The notes beneath the pieces were generated by a model. That model was not told the DNA's origin, made no database searches, and was given only the letters and a program-made list of their open reading frames with translations. A DNA stretch of 34,462 nucleotides from Alphaproteobacteria bacterium (GTDB taxonomy: Bacteria > Pseudomonadota > Alphaproteobacteria > Micavibrionales > Micavibrionaceae): NCBI GenBank assembly GCA_018399685.1, contig JAGYOK010000022.1, positions 1 through 34,462 of the forward strand. Reading direction: 5' to 3'. Positions 8,068 to 16,755 of the stretch are shown one piece after another (position 1 is the first letter of the stretch; each line of letters starts with the position of its first letter). Both the position numbers and the translations under genes were made by a program.

Positions 8068-9063
8068 TTAGAATTCAGGCTTAAGTGGCCGATTTAAAAT
8101 AGCTTTTAAGGCTTCGCTAATGGATAATTCACCATTCATGCATGCATGTATATTGGTGCAAATCGGCATAGTAACGTCATGTTTTTTCGCGAGTGCAGCA
8201 CAAGTTTTTGCCGTGAAAAAACCTTCTGAGACGTTATTTTTGCCTTCCAAGATGTCTGAAACGGATTTTCCTTGCCCCAGACTTAGGCCAAGAGAGAAGT
8301 TTCGCGATTGCTCGGACGAGCAGGTGAGCATCATATCACCTACGCCGCTTTGGCCGAGAAAGGTTTCAGCTTGTGCTCCCATGGCAACGCCAAGCCTTGT
8401 GATTTCTGCCAGACCCCGCGTGACCAGAGATGCGCGGGCGTTCTCTCCTAAATCCAGTCCCTTGGCTATTCCGCAGGCAATAGCGATCACATTTTTAAGC
8501 GCACCTGCGACTTGTGTTCCGATGATATCGGTCGCAACATAGGGGCGGAAATATGTGCTGGCGAGCACATTTTGCAGGGTTTCGGCAAGATGCTCATCCG
8601 TGCTGGCCAAAGTTGCCGCTGCCGGTTTGCCCATAGCTATCTCTTTTGCAAAGTTCGGGCCGCTTAATATAGCAGTTTTAGCCTTGGGTAAAATTTCTTC
8701 AACAACTTCGCTCATCAGGAGGAGGGAGTTTTGCTCGATCCCTTTGGAACAAAGGACAAGGGCGTGCTCTGCCCGAATATGCGGCTTCATCTGTTCCAGC
8801 ACGGAGCGCATGGATTGCGCGGGGGTGACCATCAGGATGATGTCGTTTTTCATGGTATCTTGAATATCAGTAGTGGCACGTATGCGTTTATCCAGCGTCA
8901 CATCCGGCAGGCGGGCTTTGTTCGTATGATTTTGATTTATTTCCTCGGCAACTTCGACGCGCCGCGCCCAAAGGGTTACACCCAGCCCATTGGAGGCAGT
9001 CGTTTGTGCCAGTGCCGTGCCCCATGCACCCGTGCCTATTACGCTGATAGAAGAAGTGTTCAT
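8068..9063 (-). CDS. gpsA: NAD(P)-dependent glycerol-3-phosphate dehydrogenase
   Basis: 331 residues from ATG 9063, with GGAG 7 bases upstream; the preceding TTG is not needed. The N-terminus has the dinucleotide-binding motif SVIGTGAWGTALA (GxGxxGxxxA) near 5-20. Further marks are LCSKGIE, AILSGPNFAKEIAMGKPAA, the catalytic-lysine helix VAGALKNVIAIACGIAKGLDLGENARA, and GVGDMMLTCSSEQSRNFSLG. It reduces dihydroxyacetone phosphate to glycerol-3-phosphate for phospholipid synthesis in the cytoplasm. It follows tsaD by 32 bases, the usual alphaproteobacterial pairing, probably one transcript. Confidence 0.96.
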   Translation of the reverse strand: MNTSSISVIGTGAWGTALAQTTASNGLGVTLWARRVEVAEEINQNHTNKARLPDVTLDKRIRATTDIQDTMKNDIILMVTPAQSMRSVLEQMKPHIRAEHALVLCSKGIEQNSLLLMSEVVEEILPKAKTAILSGPNFAKEIAMGKPAAATLASTDEHLAETLQNVLASTYFRPYVATDIIGTQVAGALKNVIAIACGIAKGLDLGENARASLVTRGLAEITRLGVAMGAQAETFLGQSGVGDMMLTCSSEQSRNFSLGLSLGQGKSVSDILEGKNNVSEGFFTAKTCAALAKKHDVTMPICTNIHACMNGELSISEALKAILNRPLKPEF

Positions 9064-9095
9064 CAATAATCTCCAATGATCTTTGTAAGAATAGT

Positions 9096-10190
9096 TTATG
9101 CCTTTACCCCCGCACCTTGGCGTTTTGGCGCGTCAGGGTCAAGAGGCCAGCGGGGCTTCGCGGCAAAATCCAGCGGGTCGCCCAGCGAACTATCGTTGTT
9201 GGCCAATAATCTTTCCATACCCACCCATGCGATCATCGCTCCGTTATCTCCAGAGAGGGAAGGAGGCGGAGCGTGGAAGGTCATATCGCTTCTTAATGCC
9301 AGCATTTCCAGTTGCTGGCGGATTTTTTGGTTTGCCGAGACGCCGCCACATACAACAAAGGCTTTGGCCGTTTCTGACCTTCCAAACAGCTTTTTAAATT
9401 GGCTAACTGCTCTGGCCGATTTATTGGCCAATATTTCGGCTATTTTAATCTCTAGCGCGCAGGAAAGCTCGGCTACATCACTGCGATTCAAAGCTCCTTC
9501 GGGGAGGTTGTCTACATGAAGGCGCACGGCAGTCTTTAATCCTGAAAATGAAAAGTCGCAGGTCTTCTTATCCTTCATCGGTGCGGGTAACTGGAATCTT
9601 TGGGTCGCCGCGTTGCTATCCATGCATTCCTTTGCGATTTTTTCGATGTTAGGGCCGCCGGGGTAGGGCAAGCCCATAAGCTTGGCACTTTTATCAAAAC
9701 ATTCGCCTGCGGCGTCGTCCAGCGTTGTGCCGACACGTCGGTATTTACCCAGCTCTTCCGCTATAAGTAACTGTGTGTGTCCGCCAGAGATCAAAAGAAC
9801 CAGATAGGGAAATTCTATTTTGTCAGTCAGGCGTGCGGTGAGCAGGTGCCCTTCCAGATGGTTTATGCCGAAAAATGGAATTTTATGGACGCTGGCAATA
9901 GCTTTGGCGCTCATCATGCCGATCATAAGCCCGCCTATAAGGCCGGGGCCGCAGGTGGCTGCTACGCCATTTAAGTCGCCAAACGAGATATTTGCGTCTT
10001 TCATAGCGGCGGCGATGACCTTGTCTATATGCTCAAGATGTTCGCGAGCGGCGATTTCAGGGACGACGCCTCCATAGACCTGATGGGTTTTAAGCTGGCT
10101 CAAAACCACGTTGGAGAGTATGTCGCCATTTTCATTAACCACGGCTGCTGCGGTTTCATCACAACTGCTTTCAATACCTAAAACCAACAT
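9096..10190 (-). CDS. tsaD: tRNA N6-adenosine threonylcarbamoyltransferase
   Basis: 364 residues, beginning MLVLGIESSCDETAAAVV, the standard ASKHA-fold start. The metal-binding HxxxH is INHLEGHLLTA (about 109-119), and GGHTQLLIAE, AGECFDKSAKLMGLPYPGGP and VVCGGVSANQKIR follow as in TsaD/Gcp. With TsaB and TsaE it transfers threonylcarbamoyl to A37 of ANN-decoding tRNAs. It lies upstream of gpsA and divergent from the hemC relic, the position hemC holds in many alphaproteobacteria. Confidence 0.97.
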   Translation of the reverse strand: MLVLGIESSCDETAAAVVNENGDILSNVVLSQLKTHQVYGGVVPEIAAREHLEHIDKVIAAAMKDANISFGDLNGVAATCGPGLIGGLMIGMMSAKAIASVHKIPFFGINHLEGHLLTARLTDKIEFPYLVLLISGGHTQLLIAEELGKYRRVGTTLDDAAGECFDKSAKLMGLPYPGGPNIEKIAKECMDSNAATQRFQLPAPMKDKKTCDFSFSGLKTAVRLHVDNLPEGALNRSDVAELSCALEIKIAEILANKSARAVSQFKKLFGRSETAKAFVVCGGVSANQKIRQQLEMLALRSDMTFHAPPPSLSGDNGAMIAWVGMERLLANNDSSLGDPLDFAAKPRWPLDPDAPKRQGAGVKA

Positions 10191-10299
10191 CTATGCGCTG
10201 CTTTCCATAGTTTGTAATTATATGCTTTACGTCACCCGCGAGGAGCGATTGTAACGCAGTATCCAGCATCACCCGGACATTTTGCCCTATAGGTTAATA

Positions 10300-10865
10300 T
10301 CTCCCCGCGATAATGTGAGCTTAAAGTAGAGTTGATCTAAATGACTGTCAAACCGAATATTGAATGAATTGACCGGTACAAGTGTTGTACGCTTTGGTGA
10401 TTTACCGCAAAAGGCAGTGGCGGTAACCGCCAGTATCCGGCGTCAGGCGTTTTTATATAGCAGCGCCTCGCTGTACGTATTGTTTCTATTAGCATCAATG
10501 TAGATACTGGATTGGAGAAGCTGAAAGCTGGGCAGGTGATGTGATATTTTTGGCTATCGCAGAGTTGGAGAGATTGGGCTGGTGGCTGTAACTTGCTTGC
10601 ACAAAGAGACAACTCCTTCGGCAGGGTGTGGCGCTATAGGCGCTCAAATAAGGGAGTTTGACGTTAGATTAATAGCCGTATTTGGCCAAATAATATGTCA
10701 TAAAACGCTGGTTTATGTGAAAAACGGAGTGGTGTTCTGGATATTCTGGCTCAGGCTGTTTTCCCGATGGACGCAAAAGATGGGAACAACACGAGCGTAA
10801 GCGTGTTTTGGGGGTAGAAGAGGCGCGAGCAATCGGGCATAGTGTATGAGCGCGTCTTAAAGTGT
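10300..10865 (+). pseudogene. hemC: Decayed hemC (porphobilinogen deaminase)
   Basis: No frame is open across this space, but HemC-like pieces appear in order in shifting frames. PRDNV at 10303 recalls LPREDVRD. AVAVTASIRRQAFLY at 10414-10458, preceded by FGDLPQK, matches LPxGAVVGTxSxRRQA. RIVSISINVDTGLEKLKAGQV at 10476-10538 matches the RGNVDTRLxKL segment. DVIFLAIAELERLG at 10538-10579 is one frame over. PSAGCGAIGAQIRE at 10615-10656 matches LPAxGQGAIGIExRE. PDGRKRWEQHERKR...VEEARAIGHSV then ARLK at 10763-10861 matches the C-terminal domain. The cofactor-binding GSCxxP segment is missing between 10657 and 10760, and the N-terminal third is gone. It sits directly upstream of hemD, the expected place for hemC. 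Confidence 0.85.
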
Positions 10866-10967
10866 GTCTTAAAGAATGCGTACCATCTTCAATCATTCAA
10901 TAACAATGGCGGATTGTAAGAGGTCTTTGTTTACTTAAGTTTTATCAGGTCAGGCGAGTTTTCAGCT

Positions 10968-11759
10968 ATGGGTAAAAAAATCCTTATCACCAGAGCTAAT
11001 CATCAGGCGCAGGCATTTGCTGCGGCGACTGTTAACAGTTTAAGCGGAATCAGTATGAATGATTTCGTCTTTGAGCCTATGACCGAGATTGTTCATTATC
11101 CCTTTAATACCGCTCGTTTTGAAGAGTATGGCGGCATTATCATGACCAGCATGAATGCGGCTGTATCTTTGGGGTTGAATGCTCCGGCGCGCGATTTGCT
11201 TGCTGACAAGCCTTTTTATTGCGTGGGGGAGCAAACCAAACAAAAGATTATCAGTGTAGGGGCGCAGGATGTCGCGATTTGTACGTCCACAGCCAAAGAG
11301 CTTTCCGAGGCCATGCTTAAAGGTGATAAAGTAAGTTTGAGCGATGGCAAAAAATTCCTTTATATGCGAGGGCGGGACGTGACTTTCGATATCAAGGAAG
11401 CCTTGACGCAAGGTGACAATACTCAAAAATATAAAGACCGCGTTGATGAAATCGTGTGCTATGAAGCCAGAGCGGTGGAGCGATTTTCCCCTAATATTGC
11501 CGAAGCGTTGTCGCCCGGTGATATTGGTCTTGTCACCTTTTTTTCAAAGCGTACAGCAGAGGTTTTTGTGAAGCTGTGGAATGAAGCTCTGGAAAAAGAG
11601 TGTGAGTACAAAGAGGCTATGGATGGGGTTAAAGCTCTGTGTATCAGCCAGAATGTCGCAGAGTGTGTCTATGATCTCTTTGGTAAGAGTGTATGCATTG
11701 TTTCAAAAACACCGGATATGAACGGCATGATACAGGGAATTAAGGCCTGGAGCGCGTAA
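10968..11759 (+). CDS. hemD: Uroporphyrinogen-III synthase
   Basis: 263 residues. The start KKILITRANHQAQ matches the HemD N-terminal strand. GGIIMTSMNAAVSLG (about 56-70), PFYCVGEQTKQ and VCYEARAVERFSPN follow family order, and VTFFSKRTAEVFVKL lies in the second domain. HemD sequences are weakly conserved, but domain order and the position after the hemC relic and before mitofilin and hemY agree. It closes hydroxymethylbilane to uroporphyrinogen III in the cytoplasm. Its substrate maker in this locus is broken, so a functional hemC should exist elsewhere. Only a weak AGGCGAG precedes ATG. Confidence 0.85.
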   Translation: MGKKILITRANHQAQAFAAATVNSLSGISMNDFVFEPMTEIVHYPFNTARFEEYGGIIMTSMNAAVSLGLNAPARDLLADKPFYCVGEQTKQKIISVGAQDVAICTSTAKELSEAMLKGDKVSLSDGKKFLYMRGRDVTFDIKEALTQGDNTQKYKDRVDEIVCYEARAVERFSPNIAEALSPGDIGLVTFFSKRTAEVFVKLWNEALEKECEYKEAMDGVKALCISQNVAECVYDLFGKSVCIVSKTPDMNGMIQGIKAWSA

Positions 11760-11771
11760 GTATATAAAAAA

Positions 11772-12140
11772 TCATTCCGGCTCATTATCATTTTGAAAGC
11801 CTTTATACCGTGACCTCAATTCGTGGATTACTTCATAAAGTGGCTTGTCAGCTTTATATCTGTTACATGTGCTACATGCTGCTACTTCATTAAAATGACC
11901 TGTTATGTGTTTATGAGATTTTGGGACGATGTGTTCGATTTCCGCTGTATTTTTCTGGTTTAGTTCAAGTGTCATATCGTTAAAGCAATAAGCGCATATT
12001 CCTTTTTGTACGTTAAAGTAGCGAATAATGCGTTCGTTGCGGCTTCTGGAGTATTCTTCCTGAGAAAGATTTTTGTATAATTCGCGGCTATCTTTCCGCC
12101 GTTCGGTTTTTCTTCGTTCGAAAGTTTTTAATACACCCAT
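11772..12140 (-). CDS. HNH endonuclease-domain protein
   Basis: 122 residues. Residues 50-103 form a zinc-stabilised HNH domain: CAYC near 51, EIEHIVPKSH near 70-79 (the H of HNH), then FNEVAACSTCNRYKADKPL with the second CxxC and the Asn. The basic N-terminus (RRKTERRKDSRELYKNL) may contact DNA. It is AT-rich, encoded against the hem genes, and ends 12 bases from the hemD stop, so hemD and it converge. No recognisable partner (methylase, reverse transcriptase, intron) flanks it. It looks like a free-standing gene inserted in the hem locus. Confidence 0.8.
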   Translation of the reverse strand: MGVLKTFERRKTERRKDSRELYKNLSQEEYSRSRNERIIRYFNVQKGICAYCFNDMTLELNQKNTAEIEHIVPKSHKHITGHFNEVAACSTCNRYKADKPLYEVIHELRSRYKGFQNDNEPE

Positions 12141-12348
12141 TTTTTTATTTTTACTCTTATTTGTTAAAGAAATTAGATCGCAAGCTAAACAGTTTGCGCT
12201 TGAAGGTCAAATGATATGAAAAATAAATACTGATTTATTCACCTTTTAAGCAATAAGTTTAATTTTTCTATAGTAGCGCTGGTCTATGGTGGGGTGTATG
12301 TGCTATGAGTCTTTCATCATAATACAAATAAAGAGGACCTTATAAGCG

Positions 12349-14058
12349 ATGAGCAAATCGGAAAAATTACCGTTGGAAAATGCGGAAGAAATAATTGAAA
12401 AGTTTGGTGGTATTCGTCCTATGGCCGCCAAAACCGGTGTGGCCGTGACGACTATTCAGGGCTGGAAAAAGCGCGGCGTTATTCCGGGCGCGCGCATGGA
12501 ATCGATTTTAGAGGCAGCGAGTGAGCATGATGTTGATCTTTCTGGTTTGGTCGACGGTGCGGCTTCACTTGAAACAGCAGATGAAGAGCCGGAGCAAAAA
12601 TTCGGGGAAGTAATCGCTGAAAGTGAAGATGATGAATCTTTGGAAGAGGCAAAAGACGATGCCGAGGAGGAAGAGGACGAAGACGAAGAAGAAGAGGTTA
12701 AAGCCGAAAAACAAGAGGCTTTTGAAGAAGATAAGGACGACGACGAGGATTCCAGGGAAGATAATGACGAAGATGACGATGAGGGATCCGAAGATGATGA
12801 TCTGGACATTCCGGCGGCGCTCAAACGTACAGCCGTAGCTGAAGGCGGCAAGGAAAAGCTGCGCGCTAATCGTATGTCAGGCGCTGAGTACATGGAATTC
12901 ACTCTTGAAGGCAAAAAAGGTGCAATGAACCGCTCTATGGTTATTGCGGCTATCATTATCCTTCTTATTCTGGCCGCGCTGGCCGGTCTTGTGATGCCCA
13001 AATATAAAGGAACTACTGAGCGTGAAGCCCGCATTGAAGAGCTGGAAAGACAGCTTTCCGCCGTCAAAAAGGAGCAATCCGGTTTTAAAGGACTGGTTCC
13101 TGAAAACTGGTCGGCTGAGCTTGAGCAACTCAAGCGTCAGGCAGAGGAAGTCAAAAAAGGCGTTTCCGGTAAGGTTAATGATGTAAAAGCCATGTCTCAA
13201 GATCTGGCATCTGCGCAAGGGATTAACAGCCGCGTTGAACAGCTCCAGACCTATGTATCTGAAATATCCGGGGGTAACGGGATATATGCCTTGAAAGGGC
13301 GGTTTGAAAAGATGCGTCAGGATTATATGGGCGAAAAGATTTTGAGCAATTCTGTTCAGGCTCTTCTTCCTGTTATCCAGAGCTCCGGCAGCAAAAATGA
13401 CGAGCACGTAAATCTGTTGATTGCTGATGCCAGAACGCAGGATAAAGCCTTACAAACCACCCTTGGGAGCGTTCCCCAAAATGAGCTTAAAGCTGCAGCC
13501 ATGTTGCTGGCGATGACGCAGGTTCGTTCTGCGCTTAACCGGCCGGACACAGAGTTCGACAGTGACTTGCAGCTATTATTCGGGATGGTGGACGAAGACG
13601 ATGTTGAGCTAAGAGCGGCGATTGAAAAACTTGCGCCGTATTCAAAAGAAGGCGTGTTAACGCCAGCAGGATTAAAAAACGAATTTCAAGGTGTTGCTGG
13701 CGAAGCAGTAGCAGCATCATTGCGCGGAGAAGATGTCTCTGTGTCAGATAAACTTTCAGCCAAATTTAATGAGCTTTTGAAAGTTGAAAAAGACGGGGAA
13801 TTATTAACAGGAACGCAGACACAGGCAACAATTAACACAGCAGAAAATCTGGTTAATGAAAACCGGTTCGAAGATGCGGTTAAGGTGTTGAAGAAGAATT
13901 TACATGCAAAAGAGCTTGAGCCTTTGCGCCCATGGATCAAAAAAGCCGAGGGGATGATAGCTTCTAAAAAGCTGGGTAGTATGCTCGAAGAAGCTATAGA
14001 GATGAATTTCGGCCCAGGCTTGCTCGGAGGTAAAGTCTTGGAAGGCGGGCAGTATTAA
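12349..14058 (+). CDS. Mitofilin-like inner-membrane protein with N-terminal HTH-like domain
   Basis: 569 residues. Residues 10-65 (IIEKFGGIRPMAAKTGVAVTTIQGWKKRGVIPGARMESILEAA) look like a Cro/YdaS-type helix-turn-helix. Residues 75-155 are a long Asp/Glu run. One membrane segment lies at about 196-215, then a coiled coil at about 222-310, then a helical C-terminal mitofilin-like domain (about 440-569: AVAASLRGEDVSVSDKLSAKFNELL...LRPWIKKAEGMI). Alphaproteobacterial mitofilins are ancestors of MICOS Mic60 and shape the inner membrane; they sit between hemD and hemY, as here. AGGACC precedes ATG. Confidence 0.85.
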   Translation: MSKSEKLPLENAEEIIEKFGGIRPMAAKTGVAVTTIQGWKKRGVIPGARMESILEAASEHDVDLSGLVDGAASLETADEEPEQKFGEVIAESEDDESLEEAKDDAEEEEDEDEEEEVKAEKQEAFEEDKDDDEDSREDNDEDDDEGSEDDDLDIPAALKRTAVAEGGKEKLRANRMSGAEYMEFTLEGKKGAMNRSMVIAAIIILLILAALAGLVMPKYKGTTEREARIEELERQLSAVKKEQSGFKGLVPENWSAELEQLKRQAEEVKKGVSGKVNDVKAMSQDLASAQGINSRVEQLQTYVSEISGGNGIYALKGRFEKMRQDYMGEKILSNSVQALLPVIQSSGSKNDEHVNLLIADARTQDKALQTTLGSVPQNELKAAAMLLAMTQVRSALNRPDTEFDSDLQLLFGMVDEDDVELRAAIEKLAPYSKEGVLTPAGLKNEFQGVAGEAVAASLRGEDVSVSDKLSAKFNELLKVEKDGELLTGTQTQATINTAENLVNENRFEDAVKVLKKNLHAKELEPLRPWIKKAEGMIASKKLGSMLEEAIEMNFGPGLLGGKVLEGGQY

Positions 14059-14334
14059 ATAAGGGTAATCGTGCTATAATCCCTCCCTATAATTCCTCCC
14101 CCTTGAGGGGGAGGTTAGGTGGGGGTGGCATGCAGAGTATTATCCCCCCTCACCCCAGCCCTCTCCCCCGAGGGGAGAGGGAGCTTGATACCCCGTATAT
14201 AATCCCTCACCCCTTGCGGTTGGGGCGTTCATGCAGAGCACTATATTCATAAGCATTTGTAAATTTTTTTGCCTTTGTTCCGTCAAGTGTCTAACATCTA
14301 ATCACTTAAGAATCGATAGATTAGGAAGCTGGAA
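14059..14334. repeat. GC-rich hairpin repeat cluster between mitofilin and hemY
   Basis: At least two perfect inverted repeats are seen: CCTCCCCC-TTGA-GGGGGAGG (14095-14114) and CCTCTCCCC-CGA-GGGGAGAGG (14160-14180). The words GCATGCAGAG and TTCATGCAGAG recur at ~14130 and ~14230, suggesting two tandem copies of one unit. The same CCTCCCC...GGGGAGG arms reappear at 16915-16951. The cluster could also end transcription after mitofilin. Confidence 0.7.
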
Positions 14335-15699
14335 ATGATAAGAACAATATTTACGCTTATTAAAATAGGAGTGTTCCTCGCAGCGGTGATATGGGTGGCG
14401 GAGCATCCGGGAACGGTTGAAATCCAGTGGCTGGATTATACTCTTGAGTTCCATATCGGCTTTTTCCTTGTAACATTGTTTTTTCTTTTGGCTCTGGGTA
14501 TTGGCATATTTGGATTTATCAAAGGTATTCTTGATTTGCCCAAAACTATGCAGCGCTATAAGGATATGACCTCAAAAGACAAGGGATTGAAAGCCTTTAG
14601 CATAGGGCTGAGCGCTCTGGCCGCCGGAGATGCAAAAGGCGCGTCCTATCAGGCTTACCGCACAAAGAAATACCTTAATGATGAAAACCCGCTGTCTTTG
14701 TTATTAGAGGCACAAGCCGCGCGGCTTAACGGTGATGAAGCCGAGGCCTCCCGCGCATTTATCGCGCTTGCTCAAGACAAGAATGCGGGCTTTATGGGTG
14801 TACGTGGGCTGTTGCAGGCGGCATTGGATAATGGCGATTATAACAGCGCGCTGGAGCTGGGGCATAAAGCCTTGAAAGACTATCCAAAACAGGGCTGGAT
14901 TTTGAATATCGTCTATGATCTGGAGCTGCGCGCCCATAACTGGGACAGGGCAGCAAAGATACTATCCCGCGCCGAAAAAGCCGGAGCTATCACCCGCGAA
15001 AAAGCTTTGAGTGATCGTGTGGCAATTTTGCTTGCTCAGGGATTGGAGTACAAAAACGATGGCGATGATAAGGCCTATATGCGCAATTTGCAAAAGGCGT
15101 ACAAGTTCAACCCATGCTTCCTTCCTACAGCGCTTTGGAAGGCGGATGCGCATATTGCGAATGGAAATCACAAAGCAGCTATTAAAACGATAGAGAAATC
15201 TTGGAAGTGTAACCCTCATCCAGAGTTAACGCGGCTTTGGGCAAAGGCGTACCGGCCGCCTAAGAATAGCGATGCTATGGCACGCGTACGCTGGTTCGAG
15301 CGGCTGTTAAAGCTTGATCCCGAAAGCGTAGAGGGCTTGCAAGCTATGGCCAGCGTGATGACGCAAGAACAGCTTTGGGGCGATGCGCGCAGGCATTTAG
15401 AGCGGGCGGAGGCTATTCGTCCGAACGTTCATCTTTATAAGCTCTGGGCGCAGTTAGAAGAAAAAGCGACAGGCAATCAGATGGCTGTACGTGCATGGCT
15501 GGAAAAAGCCGCAGATGCTCCGCGTGAGAAGGTCTGGATATGTTCGGAAACTGGCCGCTTGTACGATGAATGGATGCCTGTGTCCGATCAGGGTTTGTTC
15601 AACACAATCATCTGGGACTTCCCGCAAGGCCGCAGTTTCGCGATGCCGCATATTGGTTCTGCTAGGCCGGTTGCTGGATTTATCGGCTGCACGGTTTAG
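14335..15699 (+). CDS. hemY: HemY-like inner-membrane TPR protein
   Basis: 454 residues. Two membrane segments (about 5-21 and 40-62) frame the short periplasmic EHPGTVEIQWLDYTLEFHIG stretch typical of HemY, whose N-terminal pattern is a hydrophobic helix, then a G-x-V-x-I/V-x-W stretch. Residues 70-430 are helical tetratricopeptide-like repeats (for example AGDAKGASYQAYRTKKYL, LLEAQAARLNGDEAEASRAF, AWLEKAADAPREKVWICSETG). Despite the symbol it is not protoporphyrinogen oxidase; its role in haem metabolism is unresolved. It ends 12 bases before the next gene. Confidence 0.88.
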   Translation: MIRTIFTLIKIGVFLAAVIWVAEHPGTVEIQWLDYTLEFHIGFFLVTLFFLLALGIGIFGFIKGILDLPKTMQRYKDMTSKDKGLKAFSIGLSALAAGDAKGASYQAYRTKKYLNDENPLSLLLEAQAARLNGDEAEASRAFIALAQDKNAGFMGVRGLLQAALDNGDYNSALELGHKALKDYPKQGWILNIVYDLELRAHNWDRAAKILSRAEKAGAITREKALSDRVAILLAQGLEYKNDGDDKAYMRNLQKAYKFNPCFLPTALWKADAHIANGNHKAAIKTIEKSWKCNPHPELTRLWAKAYRPPKNSDAMARVRWFERLLKLDPESVEGLQAMASVMTQEQLWGDARRHLERAEAIRPNVHLYKLWAQLEEKATGNQMAVRAWLEKAADAPREKVWICSETGRLYDEWMPVSDQGLFNTIIWDFPQGRSFAMPHIGSARPVAGFIGCTV

Positions 15700-15711
15700 G
15701 GGGAGGTTTAA

Positions 15712-16755
15712 ATGTTTAGAAAATTAATCCGATTTTGCTTTGTTTTTGGCGTCATTTCGCTGGTTATCGGGGTTTGCGGTTTTATAGCTGCTAACGTGTA
15801 CTTCACGCATACAGCCAAACAAAAAGCCGCGTCTATCATAAAAACCGCTGGTGAGAGGGATGCTCAAACACCGGATCAAGAACTTATCGAAATTGCTCGA
15901 ATAGTCTTTGAGCGCTTTGAGGAAAAATGGCCTTCAGAAGTGCCGTTGCTTCGCATTAGCCCCTATGTTTCAAACAGCCGATTGCCGGAATTTATTAAAT
16001 TTTCGGAAGGTGTTATTGAGACTTATATAGCAACCGGAATGTGCGATAACGCGGCGCGTATGCTCCATTTTGTGCTAAAGCAAAAGGGCTATGATTCTGT
16101 GCAGTGGAATATGGTGAGTGGTGCTAATGCCCATTCTGCCTTGCTTGTGTATATGCCCGATGGCCGCGAAGTGCTGCTCGATCCATTTTATGGCTATGTT
16201 GGCTATGACAAAGACGAGGAACGGCTTTTATCTCCTGAAGAAATGCGCATAGACTTGTCAGAGGGAAAAACCTTCGAAGATGTGTTTTTGCCCTTAGGTG
16301 ATAAGGCAAGACCGGCTTTTTACAAAGACTTCCAATTTGTACAGATGGCTCCGCTGGGGGAGAACTTAAATATTATCGCAACGCTACCACGCATTGAAGC
16401 TCAAGCAGTTTTCCTTGGAAAGATTAACGGTGATAACAAAGATGTCATGGGGGCTGCGAGCGCAAATAGTATGACACCATTTTGGCATTATGTGGGGCAT
16501 AAATATGATCGCTCATGGGTGCGGGTGCTGAGCGCTGTTCAGGATGTGCGGCTTGAGATGACCTTATTATCTGACGTGGAAGAGGGGGTTATAACCTCTG
16601 ATCCTCGTCCCCAAATACAGGGCAATAAGATGGTGTGGAATTTAAAAGCTGGCGACGAGATTAAGTTTTACGATGGCCGAGCCAAGATAAACTGGCGCCG
16701 CTTGAACAGCTTCATCGGCATCGATCAAATCGCTATTTATCCGATTCTGCCGTAA
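15712..16755 (+). CDS. Membrane-anchored transglutaminase-like protein
   Basis: 347 residues from ATG 15712, with AGGGGGAGG overlapping the hemY stop codon, so it is translated with hemY. One membrane segment at 8-30, then a soluble domain. The order Cys111 (TGMCDNAARMLHFVL), His141 (NAHSALLVYMPDG) and Asp157 (EVLLDPFYGYVGY) fits the Cys-His-Asp triad of the transglutaminase-like superfamily: Cys at the start of a helix, and His and Asp on consecutive strands. The C-terminal ~150 residues are beta-rich and unfamiliar. I infer a periplasmic thiol hydrolase or an inactive relative; substrate is unknown. Confidence 0.6.
   Translation: MFRKLIRFCFVFGVISLVIGVCGFIAANVYFTHTAKQKAASIIKTAGERDAQTPDQELIEIARIVFERFEEKWPSEVPLLRISPYVSNSRLPEFIKFSEGVIETYIATGMCDNAARMLHFVLKQKGYDSVQWNMVSGANAHSALLVYMPDGREVLLDPFYGYVGYDKDEERLLSPEEMRIDLSEGKTFEDVFLPLGDKARPAFYKDFQFVQMAPLGENLNIIATLPRIEAQAVFLGKINGDNKDVMGAASANSMTPFWHYVGHKYDRSWVRVLSAVQDVRLEMTLLSDVEEGVITSDPRPQIQGNKMVWNLKAGDEIKFYDGRAKINWRRLNSFIGIDQIAIYPILP

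Noticed and set aside
10582-10800. 72-codon plus-strand frame as a separate small gene
   Set aside because: It begins with HemC-like residues (PSAGCGAIGAQIRE), so it is a fragment of the hemC relic.
12456-13133. 225-codon minus-strand frame, Ser-rich
   Set aside because: Antisense of the Asp/Glu-rich run of the mitofilin-like gene; the Ser stretch is the complement of GAN codons.
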